The notes: generated from the letters alone by a model not told the origin. A stretch of DNA of 64,000 bases from Polaribacter sp. KT25b (GCF_900105145.1 NZ_LT629752.1:496001-560000), one strand, 5' to 3'; shown: positions 34,126 through 43,325, numbered from the stretch's first letter. Made by a program: numbers and translations.

Positions 34126-35704
34126 TAGGAATGGTTATTTTAAAAATTGTTTTCTTCTTTTCTGATGAAAGCGAGATTGTTCCGTTGTGTTTTTCGATAA
34201 TTTTTTTGCAGTAATACAAACCAATACCGAAACCTTTAACATCATGTGTATTTCCTTTAGAAACTCTATAAAATTTATCAAATATTTTTTCTTGCTGATT
34301 TTTTTCAATTCCGTTTCCGTCATCAGCAATAGTAATTTCTGTAGATTTTAAAACAGAATTAATATTTATTTCAATATGATTTCCACCATATTTTACTGCG
34401 TTATCAATTAGGTTAGAAATTGCATTTTCAAAATGAAAAACATCAACTAAAACATAAATAGGTTGCAAGTTTGTAGAGAAAATTAACTCTTTGTTATTAT
34501 TTAATAACTTATGTTTTTTTACTAACTTTTCTGTAATTTCAACAATATCAATAGTTTCCTTTTTTAATAGTAACTGCTCACTATCTAAAGTAGCAGTTTC
34601 TAATAATTTCTCTACCATTTGATGCAATTTTTTTAACTGAATAGATGACATCGAAAGATATTTCTTTGTTTTTTCTGTATCAGCTAAAACATTAAAATTC
34701 TCAATAGCTTCAATAGCAGCAGAAACAGTTGCAATTGGTGTTTTAAATTCGTGTGTAATATTACTAATTAAGTCGTTTTTTATAACTGCTAAATCTTTTT
34801 GTTGATTGATGATTTTGAGTAAATAAAAAAGACAAGAAATTATTAAAAGCGATAATAAAAGTGATAATAAAATACCTAAAGAACTTCTTTTTAAAGTTTC
34901 GAAAGTAGTATTGTTATAGATAAGTTCAAATTTTTCATTTTCTTTTGCATACGTAGATTTAGAACTAACAGAAAATGTTTTAGGATCTAAAATAGAATCT
35001 TTAGTTTGATAAAATAAAGTATCGTTTTTTAAATGATGAAAACTAGTTTTTAAATTAATTCCTTTATTTTTTAATTGATTTTCTATAAGCGAATCTATTT
35101 TTTGGTAGGCTACAGATTGATCTAAAAAAGAAATAAAAATGGGTTTTAAATTAGAAACAACCTTTAAACTGTCTGCTGCTTTTTTGCCTTTAAAAAAGGT
35201 TATGTTTTTTTTAGAGCCATCTTTATTTAGCGTGTATCCGTTTTTATGGTTAGTAAATTGCGTGATAAATTTTACAGAGTCATTCTTTACATCATCTAGA
35301 TTTGTGTTAAAAGTTGAAACAAATTCCTTTGCAGAATTCATTAGAGAATCAATTTTTTCTTTTGATGTATTTTCGTCAGAAGTAATTTTAATATTGTTAA
35401 TTGTTATTTTAGGTTTTTCATCTGTTGTAGTGTTTTTATATAAGCTTTTATCTAAAGAATTAATACTTATAGATTTTTTAACTTCATCATTATTTATAGC
35501 CTCAATAATTGTAATAAAACTATTTTTTGCAATTGACGAGTAATATTCTTCTATGGCATTATCTAAACTTAACTGAATTTCATTGGTAACTCTTTGTTTA
35601 TTTTCTTCGTAATTTTTATAATTCCAATAGAACTGAACTGTAATTGTAGCTACAATTGTTGCAGTAATAAAGTAAAAAAGCAGTTTGTATTTTTTGATGT
35701 TCAT
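34118..35704 (-). CDS. rprX: Sensor histidine kinase, RprX type
   Basis: 528 residues: membrane helix 1 (about 8-26), a periplasmic domain of nearly 250 residues, membrane helix 2 (about 275-297), HisKA with H318 in SNITHEFKTPIATVSAA, and an ATPase domain with NLIDNAVKYGG, ADDGNGIEKN and GFGIGLYYCKKII. The periplasmic part has no domain I can name, so its signal is unknown. It phosphorylates the RprY-like regulator. The promoter motif lies only four bases before the ATG, and the TTAAC array is just upstream of that, which suggests autoregulation. Confidence 0.88.
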   Translation of the reverse strand: MNIKKYKLLFYFITATIVATITVQFYWNYKNYEENKQRVTNEIQLSLDNAIEEYYSSIAKNSFITIIEAINNDEVKKSISINSLDKSLYKNTTTDEKPKITINNIKITSDENTSKEKIDSLMNSAKEFVSTFNTNLDDVKNDSVKFITQFTNHKNGYTLNKDGSKKNITFFKGKKAADSLKVVSNLKPIFISFLDQSVAYQKIDSLIENQLKNKGINLKTSFHHLKNDTLFYQTKDSILDPKTFSVSSKSTYAKENEKFELIYNNTTFETLKRSSLGILLSLLLSLLIISCLFYLLKIINQQKDLAVIKNDLISNITHEFKTPIATVSAAIEAIENFNVLADTEKTKKYLSMSSIQLKKLHQMVEKLLETATLDSEQLLLKKETIDIVEITEKLVKKHKLLNNNKELIFSTNLQPIYVLVDVFHFENAISNLIDNAVKYGGNHIEININSVLKSTEITIADDGNGIEKNQQEKIFDKFYRVSKGNTHDVKGFGIGLYYCKKIIEKHNGTISLSSEKKKTIFKITIPNE

Positions 35705-35708
35705 ATTT

Positions 35709-35716
35709 CAAAGATA
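35709..35716 (-). promoter_or_regulatory. -7 motif immediately before the rprX-type start codon
   Basis: Plus-strand CAAAGATA reads TATCTTTG on the minus strand (TAnnTTTG), four bases from the ATG at 35704. There is no -33 TTTG at the proper spacing; the TTAAC repeats lie 28-52 bases upstream instead, as an activator site might. Confidence 0.55.
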
Positions 35717-35742
35717 ATCAGTAAAAATGATAAAAATTGTTG

Positions 35743-35769
35743 GTTAACACTCGTTAACACTCATTAACT
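35743..35769. promoter_or_regulatory. Putative response-regulator operator: three TTAAC repeats at 10-bp spacing
   Basis: Two exact 10-base units GTTAACACTC (35743-35752 and 35753-35762) and a third partial unit ATTAACT (35763-35769). TTAAC recurs at 35744, 35754 and 35764, one helical turn apart, which is typical of tandem binding by OmpR-family regulators. It lies in the divergent gap between the rprX-type gene and the GLPGLI cluster. Confidence 0.7.
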
Positions 35770-35825
35770 ATAAAAATACTTTTGCATGCGCATCTTTGTA
35801 ACAAGGAATTTAAAAACTAATTATT

Positions 35826-36182
35826 ATGAAAAAAATACTAACAGTGTTATTATTAATTGCTTCAACAATTATTTATGGGCAAGAAGAAAAAAATACATTT
35901 ACTAAGGCAGAATCAAAAATTACTGAGATAAAATATTCTTTAAATTCTATAAAAGAATTAGAAGATATCGATTGGAAAGAGTTGAAAGCTTTTTTTGATA
36001 CCAATAAACCAACAGATAAAATAGCATTAAGTTTTGAACTTGATTTACAGGAGTCTAAAAACAATATAAAAAGCGCTATTACAATATCTGGCGAAACAAA
36101 AAATATTGACTCTTTAATTATAAGAGCAAAAAAAGGAGTTTTGTCTATAATTAAAATTTCAAAAAACTATCAGAATAAATAA
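35826..36182 (+). CDS. Small secreted protein at the head of the GLPGLI cluster
   Basis: 118 residues. Signal peptide KKILTVLLLIASTIIYGQ, cleavage near residue 18. The mature part has no family I recognise; it alternates charged helices and strands (LNSIKELEDIDWKELKAFFD, then KIALSFELDLQESKNNIKSAIT). It sits three bases upstream of the first GLPGLI gene and just after the TTAAC operator, so it is likely part of the regulon of the adjacent two-component system. Function unknown. Confidence 0.75.
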   Translation: MKKILTVLLLIASTIIYGQEEKNTFTKAESKITEIKYSLNSIKELEDIDWKELKAFFDTNKPTDKIALSFELDLQESKNNIKSAITISGETKNIDSLIIRAKKGVLSIIKISKNYQNK

Positions 36183-36185
36183 ATT

Positions 36186-37028
36186 ATGAAAACAATAATT
36201 ACAACACTTGCTATTTTTATAGTAACAACTATTTCGGCACAAGAATTTATTGGAAAAGCAATTTATAAAACCAGTAGAAAATCGAATGTTAAATTTGGCG
36301 GAGAAAATTCAACAATGTCAGAGAAACAGACAAAAGAAATTGAAGCTAGATTGCAAAAAATGAATCAGAAAACATTTATTCTTCAGTTTGATAAAAGCAC
36401 TTCTATTTATAAAGAAGAAGTAACTTTAAGTGTTCCAAAACCTAGCGCAAAAGGTGTAAAAGTAGTGTCGTTTTTTTCTGGAGATGATACAGAATCTGTT
36501 TATTACAAAAATTTAAAAGAAAAAAGATTTGCTAATAAAACCGCAATAATGGGTAAACCTTTTTTAGTAAAAGATTCTTTACCAATTTATGAATGGCAAT
36601 TATCATCAGAAACAAAAAATATTGGTTTGTATACTTGTTTTAAAGCTAGTTTTTCTAAAGATGTAGAAAATATAACTACTACTTTAGTAAACGGGAAGTT
36701 AGAAGAAGTTAAGAAAATCGAAACAATTGTAACAACAGCTTGGTACACAATGCAAGTGCCAATTAGTAACGGACCAAGTACTTTTTATGGTTTGCCAGGT
36801 TTAATTTTAGAAATTAATGATGGAACTAAAATGATTGTTTGTACAGAAATTATTATGAATCCATCAGAAAAAATTAAAATTGAAGAACCAGAGAAAGGAA
36901 AAATCGTAAATCAGGCAGATTTTGATGAAATTAGTGAAAAAAAATCGAAAGAAATGATGGAACGTTTTAGCGGTAGAGAAGGTGTTGATATTGGAAATGG
37001 TGTAAATATTAGAATGATTGGTAATTAA
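36186..37028 (+). CDS. GLPGLI family protein 1
   Basis: 280 residues with signal peptide (IITTLAIFIVTTISAQ). The family name motif is present: YGLPGLILEINDG near residue 203-213. Other shared blocks are EFIGKAIYKTSR, TFILQFDKSTSIYKEE, WQLSSETKNIGLYTCFKASF and WYTMQVPISNGPSTFYG, then CTEIIMNPSEKIKIEEPEKG. The family is Bacteroidota-specific, probably outer-membrane or periplasmic beta structure, with unknown function. It is clearly a paralogue of the next gene. Often such genes stand beside a TonB-type receptor, as here. Confidence 0.9.
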   Translation: MKTIITTLAIFIVTTISAQEFIGKAIYKTSRKSNVKFGGENSTMSEKQTKEIEARLQKMNQKTFILQFDKSTSIYKEEVTLSVPKPSAKGVKVVSFFSGDDTESVYYKNLKEKRFANKTAIMGKPFLVKDSLPIYEWQLSSETKNIGLYTCFKASFSKDVENITTTLVNGKLEEVKKIETIVTTAWYTMQVPISNGPSTFYGLPGLILEINDGTKMIVCTEIIMNPSEKIKIEEPEKGKIVNQADFDEISEKKSKEMMERFSGREGVDIGNGVNIRMIGN

Positions 37029-37098
37029 AAATTTAATTTTTTTTAATTAGAATTAAACCTTTAAGTTTATTTTAAGTCTAACAAGAAATTTTTAGAAT

Positions 37099-37106
37099 TA
37101 CTTTTG
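37099..37106 (+). promoter_or_regulatory. Possible internal promoter before the second GLPGLI gene
   Basis: TACTTTTG, an exact TAnnTTTG, 22 bases upstream of the ATG at 37129, in a 100-base gap. Confidence 0.5.
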
Positions 37107-37128
37107 ATTAAAAAATAAACAGAATTAT

Positions 37129-37983
37129 ATGAAATCATTATTTACAATCCTTTTTGCACTAGTAACAATAACAACTTTTGCTCAGAAAGATTTTCAAGGA
37201 AAAGCAATTTACATGTCTAAAACTTCTATTGATTTAGATAATTTTGGAGGCAGAGATGGAAGGCAAGTGTCTGAGGCTCAGAAAAAACAGTTTTTAGAAA
37301 GAATGAAATCTCAATTAGAGAAAACTTTTATTCTAGATTTTGATAAATCTTCATCTCTTTATAAAGAAGATGCTAAATTAGAAGCACCAACAACAGGTGG
37401 TGGTAGAGGTCCAAGATTTGGTGGTTTTTCTAGCCAAGGAACAAAATATAAAAACACAAAAGATAAAGTAGCTTTAGAAGCTACAGAATTTTTTGGTAAA
37501 AAGTTTTTAATTTCTGATGAAATGGTTCAACCAGAATGGGAACTTGGCGCAGAAACTAAACAAATAGGAAACTATACATGTTATAAAGCAACATTACTTA
37601 AAGACCCAAATCCGTTAGACTTTTCTAATTTTAGAAGACCAAGAAATGATGATAAAGATGATAAAAAAGAAGATGCAGAAAAGGAAGAAGTAAAACAAAT
37701 ATTGGTAACAGCATGGTATACACCACAGATACCTGTTAGTAATGGTCCTGGAGAATATTGGGGTTTACCAGGTTTAATTTTAGAAATTAATGAAGGTACA
37801 ACAACTATTTTATGTACAGAAATAGTAATGAATCCATCAGAAAAAGCTGCAATAGAAGCACCAAAAAAAGGTAAAAAGATTACTAGAGAAAAATATAGCG
37901 AAACTGTAACTAAGAAAATGGAAGAGTTGAGACAAAATTTTCAAGGAAGAGGTAATCGTGGTGGAGGAAGAGGACGTAATTAA
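37129..37983 (+). CDS. GLPGLI family protein 2
   Basis: 284 residues, paralogous to the previous gene: signal peptide ending TTFAQ, DFQGKAIYMSKTSI, TFILDFDKSSSLYKEDAKL, WELGAETKQIGNYTCYKATL, TAWYTPQIPVSNGPGEYWGLPGL, CTEIVMNPSEKAAIEAPKKGK. It has two low-complexity parts not in the first copy: a Gly/Arg-rich loop (GGGRGPRFGG) and a tail GRGNRGGGRGRN. An acidic-basic insert lies before LVTAWYT (DDKDDKKEDAEKEE). Function unknown. It is 26 bases upstream of the receptor gene. Confidence 0.9.
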   Translation: MKSLFTILFALVTITTFAQKDFQGKAIYMSKTSIDLDNFGGRDGRQVSEAQKKQFLERMKSQLEKTFILDFDKSSSLYKEDAKLEAPTTGGGRGPRFGGFSSQGTKYKNTKDKVALEATEFFGKKFLISDEMVQPEWELGAETKQIGNYTCYKATLLKDPNPLDFSNFRRPRNDDKDDKKEDAEKEEVKQILVTAWYTPQIPVSNGPGEYWGLPGLILEINEGTTTILCTEIVMNPSEKAAIEAPKKGKKITREKYSETVTKKMEELRQNFQGRGNRGGGRGRN

Positions 37984-38009
37984 TTACAAATAAAGAACAA
38001 ACAATATTT

Positions 38010-40796
38010 ATGAAAAAATTATTATTCTTAACCATTTTCATGGTTACATTGGTTTCTAGTGCTCAAATTAAATTAACTGGTGTTGTAAAAGACAGTATTG
38101 GTGATCCTTTAGAAATGGCAAATGTTTTAGCTATAAATAAAGTTACCAAAAAAATGGCTTCTTATGGTTTTACAGATGTTAAAGGAAATTATAAATTAGA
38201 ATTAGGAGCAAATGGTACTTTTGATGTAAAAATAAGTTATGTTGGTATGAAAACTACAGATTTTGTAGTTGAAACAAAATCTGATAATGTTATTAGAAAT
38301 GTAACTTTAGAATATGATAATGCTCTAAACGGAATTAATATTGTTTCTAAAATGCCGGTTACTATAAAAGGAGATACGATTGTTTATAATGCAGACTCTT
38401 TTCAAAATGGTACAGAACGAAAATTAGAAGATGTTCTAAAAAAATTACCAGGTGTAGAAGTTAATGACTCAGGTGAAATTGAAGTAGAAGGAAAAACCGT
38501 TGAAAAAATAATGGTTGATGGTAAAGACTTTTTTGATGGAGATACAAAATTAGCAACTAAGAATATTCCTTCTAATGCTGTTGATAAAATTGAAGTTTTA
38601 AGAAATTTTGCAGATGTAAGTCAACTTAGTAGTGTGCAAAATAACCAAGATAGAGTTGCCATAAATATTAGATTAAAAGAAGGTAAAAAGAACTTTTGGT
38701 TTGGAGATATTACTGCTGGTGCAGGAGATTCACCAGATGATAATTTGTATCTTTTACAACCTAAATTATTCTACTATTCACCAAAATATACCATTAATGT
38801 TATTGGTGATGTTAATAATATGGGAGAAGTTGTTTTAGATAGAAGTGATATTAGAAACTTTAGTGGTGGTTTTAGAAGTCAAAGTCCATCAAACGGAACA
38901 AATATAAGTTTGGCAAGTGCTGGTATTGGTTTTTTAAACGCAAATGCTAGAAATGCAAATAGAATAGAAACAAAGCTAACTGCATTAAATTTTAGTTATT
39001 CGCCAAACCCTAAATTAGATTTAAGCGGATTTTTAATCTTTTCTAGTAATAGTAACGGACAAAGAAATATTAATAATATCGATTATATTGATATTGTTGA
39101 TGATCCAAATACTGTAGAAGATGAAAGCTCTGTAATACCAGATGATATTGTTGATAGCACTACAGATCAAACAAGTAATACAGGTTTATTTAAGTTTAGT
39201 GCAAATTATAAACAAAATGTAAGCAAACAATTTAGCTACGATCTTATTGGTCGTTTCTCAAATGAATATAGAAAAGATGATGTAGACTCTAAAGTTTTAA
39301 GTGATATTAGTGAAAACGAAAGAGCAACACCATATAAAATTAATCAAAATTTTAGCTATTTTTATACAGCAAACGAAAAAAATATTTTTGCTTTAGAAGT
39401 ACAACACTTATTGCAAGATGAAGATCCATTTTATGTAGCTTCTTTAGAAAATGACCCATCAAATAATGATGATGCAAACAATGATGGTTTTGATGATTCT
39501 GCAGAAACGTTAGGTTTAGACCAAACTAACTTCTTTTATAAATTAGAACAAGATAGACGTGTAAAATCTAATCAATTAGATGCTAAATTAGATTATTACA
39601 ATATTTTAAATGATAAGAGTAATTTAAACTTTGTTTTTGGAACTATACAAAGTGTGCAAAATTTTGATTCTAAATTCTTTCAAATTTTAGATAATGAAAG
39701 CATATATACTCCAACTCCAACAATTGTAGGAAACACAGATCCACAAACAACAAATGATACAGAATATACTTTTTCTGATATTTATACAGGATTAAGATAT
39801 CGTTTAAAATCTGGTATTTTTACTTTTACACCGGGTGTAACTTTACATGCTTATAATGTAAAAAATACACAATATCAAACAGAAATTGTTGAAGATAAAT
39901 TTCAAAAAATATTTCCAGAACTTTCTATAATTGCACAATTTAAGCAAAGCGAATCTTTAAGATTTTCTTATAAACAAGAAGTTAACTTTACAGATGTTAA
40001 TCAACTAGCAAGAGGTATTGTAGCAAATAGTTATGGTTCTTATTATTATGGTAATCAAGATTTAATGAATGCTCATATACATAATGTGAATTTAAATTAT
40101 TCTAGTTTTAATCTATTCAATTACACAAATGTATTTGCAAGAATTAACTATAAGAAAACAATAGATCAAATTAATTCGAATGTAATTTTTGAACCAGGTT
40201 CTGTTGTGTCTAGTAGTACATCATTAAATTCACCTTTTGATAACGAAAGTCTTACTGCATCAGGTAGATTAGGTAAAACATTTGGTAAATTTAAAACATC
40301 TTTAGGAGCTAATTATAATTTAAGTAAAACATACCAATTTATAAACTCCTTAGAAAATACAAACGAATTATTTTCTCAAAGTTATACAGCAAGTCTTAGT
40401 ACTAATTTTACAAAGGCGCCAAATGTTAGTTTAGGGTATAGTTTAAGTTTGTCAGATCAAAATAATAGTTCAAGACCAGCAACTGTAAAAGGAGTTACAA
40501 ATGCACCTTCTATTGGTTTTGATGCTTATATTTGGAACTCTTTAACAGTGCGTTCAGATTTTTCTTACAATGAAGTAAAACAAGATGGAGTAGTAGCAAA
40601 TTCTTTTAAAATTTGGGATGCAACTTTAGCTTATAGAAAAGATAAAGACGCAAAATGGGAGTATGAACTAGTTGGTAGTAACCTTTTAGCAACTGGTTCT
40701 CGATCAACTGTTAGTACTAGTAACATTGCTTTTACTGTTAATGAAACTTTTATTTTACCTAGATTTGTAAGTTTAAGAGTTCGTTATCAATTGTAA
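38010..40796 (+). CDS. TonB-dependent receptor-like outer-membrane protein with carboxypeptidase-like domain
   Basis: 928 residues. Signal peptide (LLFLTIFMVTLVSSAQ), a carboxypeptidase-regulatory-like domain (IKLTGVVKDSIGDPLEMANVL to TFDVKISYVGMKTTDF), a plug-like part (NGTERKLEDVLKKLPGVEVNDSG, EKIMVDGKDFFDGDTKLATKN), then a long beta-barrel with alternating aromatic strands and a C-terminal VSLRVRYQL typical of outer-membrane strands. I see no clear TonB box. The class commonly accompanies GLPGLI proteins. Ligand unknown; not a SusC-like sugar transporter by its N-terminal sequence as far as I can tell. The terminator follows. Confidence 0.87.
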   Translation: MKKLLFLTIFMVTLVSSAQIKLTGVVKDSIGDPLEMANVLAINKVTKKMASYGFTDVKGNYKLELGANGTFDVKISYVGMKTTDFVVETKSDNVIRNVTLEYDNALNGINIVSKMPVTIKGDTIVYNADSFQNGTERKLEDVLKKLPGVEVNDSGEIEVEGKTVEKIMVDGKDFFDGDTKLATKNIPSNAVDKIEVLRNFADVSQLSSVQNNQDRVAINIRLKEGKKNFWFGDITAGAGDSPDDNLYLLQPKLFYYSPKYTINVIGDVNNMGEVVLDRSDIRNFSGGFRSQSPSNGTNISLASAGIGFLNANARNANRIETKLTALNFSYSPNPKLDLSGFLIFSSNSNGQRNINNIDYIDIVDDPNTVEDESSVIPDDIVDSTTDQTSNTGLFKFSANYKQNVSKQFSYDLIGRFSNEYRKDDVDSKVLSDISENERATPYKINQNFSYFYTANEKNIFALEVQHLLQDEDPFYVASLENDPSNNDDANNDGFDDSAETLGLDQTNFFYKLEQDRRVKSNQLDAKLDYYNILNDKSNLNFVFGTIQSVQNFDSKFFQILDNESIYTPTPTIVGNTDPQTTNDTEYTFSDIYTGLRYRLKSGIFTFTPGVTLHAYNVKNTQYQTEIVEDKFQKIFPELSIIAQFKQSESLRFSYKQEVNFTDVNQLARGIVANSYGSYYYGNQDLMNAHIHNVNLNYSSFNLFNYTNVFARINYKKTIDQINSNVIFEPGSVVSSSTSLNSPFDNESLTASGRLGKTFGKFKTSLGANYNLSKTYQFINSLENTNELFSQSYTASLSTNFTKAPNVSLGYSLSLSDQNNSSRPATVKGVTNAPSIGFDAYIWNSLTVRSDFSYNEVKQDGVVANSFKIWDATLAYRKDKDAKWEYELVGSNLLATGSRSTVSTSNIAFTVNETFILPRFVSLRVRYQL

Positions 40797-40816
40797 TTTT
40801 AGTATCACATATAATT

Positions 40817-40845
40817 AAATGGCTCTTTTTAGAGCCATTTTTTAT
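40817..40845 (+). terminator. Terminator of the GLPGLI/receptor operon
   Basis: Stem AAATGGCTCT / AGAGCCATTT with a TTTT loop, then a T-rich run. It separates the receptor gene from the membrane protein gene. Confidence 0.88.
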
Positions 40846-40867
40846 TTTGTTTACTTATTTTTACAAC

Positions 40868-41638
40868 ATGAGTTTATTAGCTACAAAATCTCCATTTATT
40901 GCAACTTTTAAAAGTTTAGGTGCGCTTTACTTATTTATCTATTTTGGCTTATTTTTAGATAGCTTTTACATGGTAAAAATAACTGATGATGCTCAGTTTT
41001 ATGCAATTATTAGTATGTTTATTGGTTTTACTATCGTTTTTTTTAAGGTAAACAAACGTGTAAAAGAACAAATGTTAACAGCTGTAATTCTTGCAGTTAT
41101 TGGTGAATATTTTTTTTCAATATTATTAGGAATGTACACATATAGGTTAGAAAATGTACCACATTATGTGCCTCCAGGTCATGCTTTAGTCTATGCTGCT
41201 GTTTTGTGTTTTTCTAAAGCAAAATCTATTATATTACACAAAGTAAAATTAGAAAAAGTTTTTACCGTTTTTATAATTATATATGCTACTTTTTTTTTAA
41301 TATTTAAAAATGATGTGTTTGGTTTTGTTATGACAGTTGCCACGCTTCTAATTCTTAGAACCAAACCTAGAGAACGTCTTTTTTATTTAACAATGTATAT
41401 TTCTGTTGCATATTTAGAAATTATAGGAACCAATTTTTTATGCTGGAAATGGCCAAGTACAGCTTGGGGTATATTCGATTTTTTACCAAGTTATAATCCG
41501 CCAAGCGGTATTAGTTTTTTTTATTTCTTATTAGATTTAGGTTGTTTGTGGTTGTACAAAAAGCGTCATAAAATAGCTTGGTCAAGAATGAAAAATATCA
41601 GGAAAATTCGTTTAGAAACCAATACTTCTCTAAACTAA
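40868..41638 (+). CDS. Polytopic membrane protein of unknown function
   Basis: 256 residues with about seven to eight membrane helices. The ATG at 40868 gives SLLATKSPFIATFKSLGALYL; an upstream TTG at 40847 would add seven residues that overlap the terminator region, so I do not use it. Distinctive conserved-looking loops: RLENVPHYVPPGHALVYAA, LCWKWPSTAWGIFDFLPSYNPPSG. The His/Pro-rich and Trp-rich loops could form a ligand or metal site, an inference only. It may be cotranscribed with gldA 47 bases downstream. I do not recognise the family. Confidence 0.75.
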   Translation: MSLLATKSPFIATFKSLGALYLFIYFGLFLDSFYMVKITDDAQFYAIISMFIGFTIVFFKVNKRVKEQMLTAVILAVIGEYFFSILLGMYTYRLENVPHYVPPGHALVYAAVLCFSKAKSIILHKVKLEKVFTVFIIIYATFFLIFKNDVFGFVMTVATLLILRTKPRERLFYLTMYISVAYLEIIGTNFLCWKWPSTAWGIFDFLPSYNPPSGISFFYFLLDLGCLWLYKKRHKIAWSRMKNIRKIRLETNTSLN

Positions 41639-41685
41639 AAAAGTAATAACTTCGTTATAAAATTAAACCTAACTACATTTAAAAA

Positions 41686-42600
41686 ATGTCAATAAAAGTA
41701 ATAGCTGTTTCTAAGATTTATAAAATTCAAAAAGCATTAAATGAGGTTTCTTTTTCTGCGGATAAAGGTAGTATTATTGGTTTTTTAGGACCAAATGGAG
41801 CAGGGAAATCAACCATGATGAAAATCTTAACGGGTTTTATAAAACCTAGTTCTGGTGAAGTTTTTATTGATGATATAGATGTTTTAAAAAAACCGTTAGA
41901 AGCACAAAAAGTAATTGGGTATTTACCAGAACATAATCCGTTATATACAGATATGTATGTGCGAGAATATTTACAGTTTCAAGCATCAATATTTAAAATT
42001 TCGTCTGCGATAGATTTGACTGAAAAAGAGCAGATAGAAACTTGTATAGAAAAAGTAGGTTTAACCTCTGAAGCTCATAAAAAAATTAATCAATTATCTA
42101 AAGGATATCAGCAAAGAGTAGGTTTGGCAGCAACTATTTTACATAATCCAAAAGTGTTAATTTTAGATGAACCAACAACGGGTTTAGATCCTAATCAATT
42201 AGTTGAAATTAGAGAGTTAATAAAAGAGTTAGGAAAAGAGAAAACAGTGCTTTTTTCTACACATATTATGCAAGAAGTAGAAGCGGTTTGCGATAGAGTT
42301 ATCATTATTAAAAAAGGTGAAGTTTTGATTGATAAAAAATTATCTGAACTAAAAGATGATAATAAACAAATTATAGAAGTTACGTTTGATTATAAAATTG
42401 AAGAGCAGTTTATAAAGAGATTGCCAAATGTAGTTTCTTTTAAAAATAATTATGATAATACTTGGTATATCACTTTTGAAAGTGATGAAGATATGCGACC
42501 TAAAATATTTGATTTTGCACAAGAAAACGGTTTAAAAATATTGAGTTTAAATACTCAAAATAAAAATCTAGAAACGCTTTTTAGAGAAGTTACAGTTTAG
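41686..42600 (+). CDS. gldA: Gliding motility ABC transporter ATP-binding protein
   Basis: 304 residues. ABC hallmarks in order: Walker A GPNGAGKSTMMK, Q-loop region VIGYLPEHNPLYTDMYVREYL, signature LSKGYQQRVGLAA, Walker B VLILDEPTTGLDP, switch His in FSTHIMQEVEAVCDR. The YLPEHNPLYTDMYVREYL stretch and C-terminal part (IEVTFDYKIEEQFI) match GldA, which works with GldF/GldG in gliding of Bacteroidota. gldF and gldG are not adjacent. It could in principle be another ABC-2 ATPase, but the similarity to remembered GldA is strong. Confidence 0.88.
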   Translation: MSIKVIAVSKIYKIQKALNEVSFSADKGSIIGFLGPNGAGKSTMMKILTGFIKPSSGEVFIDDIDVLKKPLEAQKVIGYLPEHNPLYTDMYVREYLQFQASIFKISSAIDLTEKEQIETCIEKVGLTSEAHKKINQLSKGYQQRVGLAATILHNPKVLILDEPTTGLDPNQLVEIRELIKELGKEKTVLFSTHIMQEVEAVCDRVIIIKKGEVLIDKKLSELKDDNKQIIEVTFDYKIEEQFIKRLPNVVSFKNNYDNTWYITFESDEDMRPKIFDFAQENGLKILSLNTQNKNLETLFREVTV

Positions 42601-42674
42601 GTTTTTATTATTTTTAAATAATTGAAAATAAATAATATAGTAAGAGTAATACTGTAATTTTTACCTTTTATAAA

Positions 42675-43325
42675 TTATTTAGTCAAATGTTCGTAAGCTT
42701 CTAACAAAGTTGGAAATACCAAAATACTTCCTGCATCTTTTAATTCTTTATCAGAATATTGTGTTGTAATACCGATAGGAATCATGCCTGCTAATTTTGC
42801 GGCTTTTGTACCAGTTAAGCTGTCTTCAAAAATCCAAATATTTTTAAAATCATCATTTTTAAAACCTAAAGCTTTTGCTAAAGTAATGTAGGCTTCTGGA
42901 GAAGGTTTTGGTTTTTCGTAATCTTCTACTCCAAAAACTGTTGTAAAGTTTAAGTTTAAATGCTGAATACTATTTTTTAAAAATTGTCTAGTTGCGTTAC
43001 TTGCAATTCCGTAAGGTATTTTTTCTTCGGATAAAAAAGAAGTAAACTCTATAACTCCAGGTAATAATTTAGGAACTTTAAAACGAGTTTCTATGTGTTT
43101 ATCCTTTAAAAAATAGAGTTCTTCTGTTTGTGCTTCTTTACCAATAACGCTACAAAAATACTCCGCAATTATCATAGGCGATTTTCCTGCATTAAATTTA
43201 GGGAACGGAGCAATTTCTGCATCAAATAATTCTTTAAAAGCAGAAGTCCAAGCCGAATAATGACTTTCAAAACTATCGACTATAACTCCGTCAAAATCGA
43301 ATAAAAATCCTTTAGGTAAAATCAT
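42675..43325 (-). CDS. HAD-superfamily hydrolase (beta-phosphoglucomutase-like)
   Basis: 216 residues. Motif I FDFDGVIVDSFESHY (nucleophile and acid Asp), motif II GIASNATRQFLK, motif III Lys in YEKPKPSPEAYITLAKALG, motif IV IFEDSLTGTKAAKLAGM. The C1-type helical cap lies between I and II. The substrate is probably a small phosphorylated sugar or sugar alcohol. Its start overlaps the end of the lactone oxidase gene by 14 bases, which suggests a joint role in sugar metabolism. Confidence 0.9.
   Translation of the reverse strand: MILPKGFLFDFDGVIVDSFESHYSAWTSAFKELFDAEIAPFPKFNAGKSPMIIAEYFCSVIGKEAQTEELYFLKDKHIETRFKVPKLLPGVIEFTSFLSEEKIPYGIASNATRQFLKNSIQHLNLNFTTVFGVEDYEKPKPSPEAYITLAKALGFKNDDFKNIWIFEDSLTGTKAAKLAGMIPIGITTQYSDKELKDAGSILVFPTLLEAYEHLTK

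Noticed and set aside
40847..40867. TTG start for the membrane protein before gldA
   Set aside because: It lies directly after the terminator stem and adds seven residues; the ATG at 40868 is a better start.
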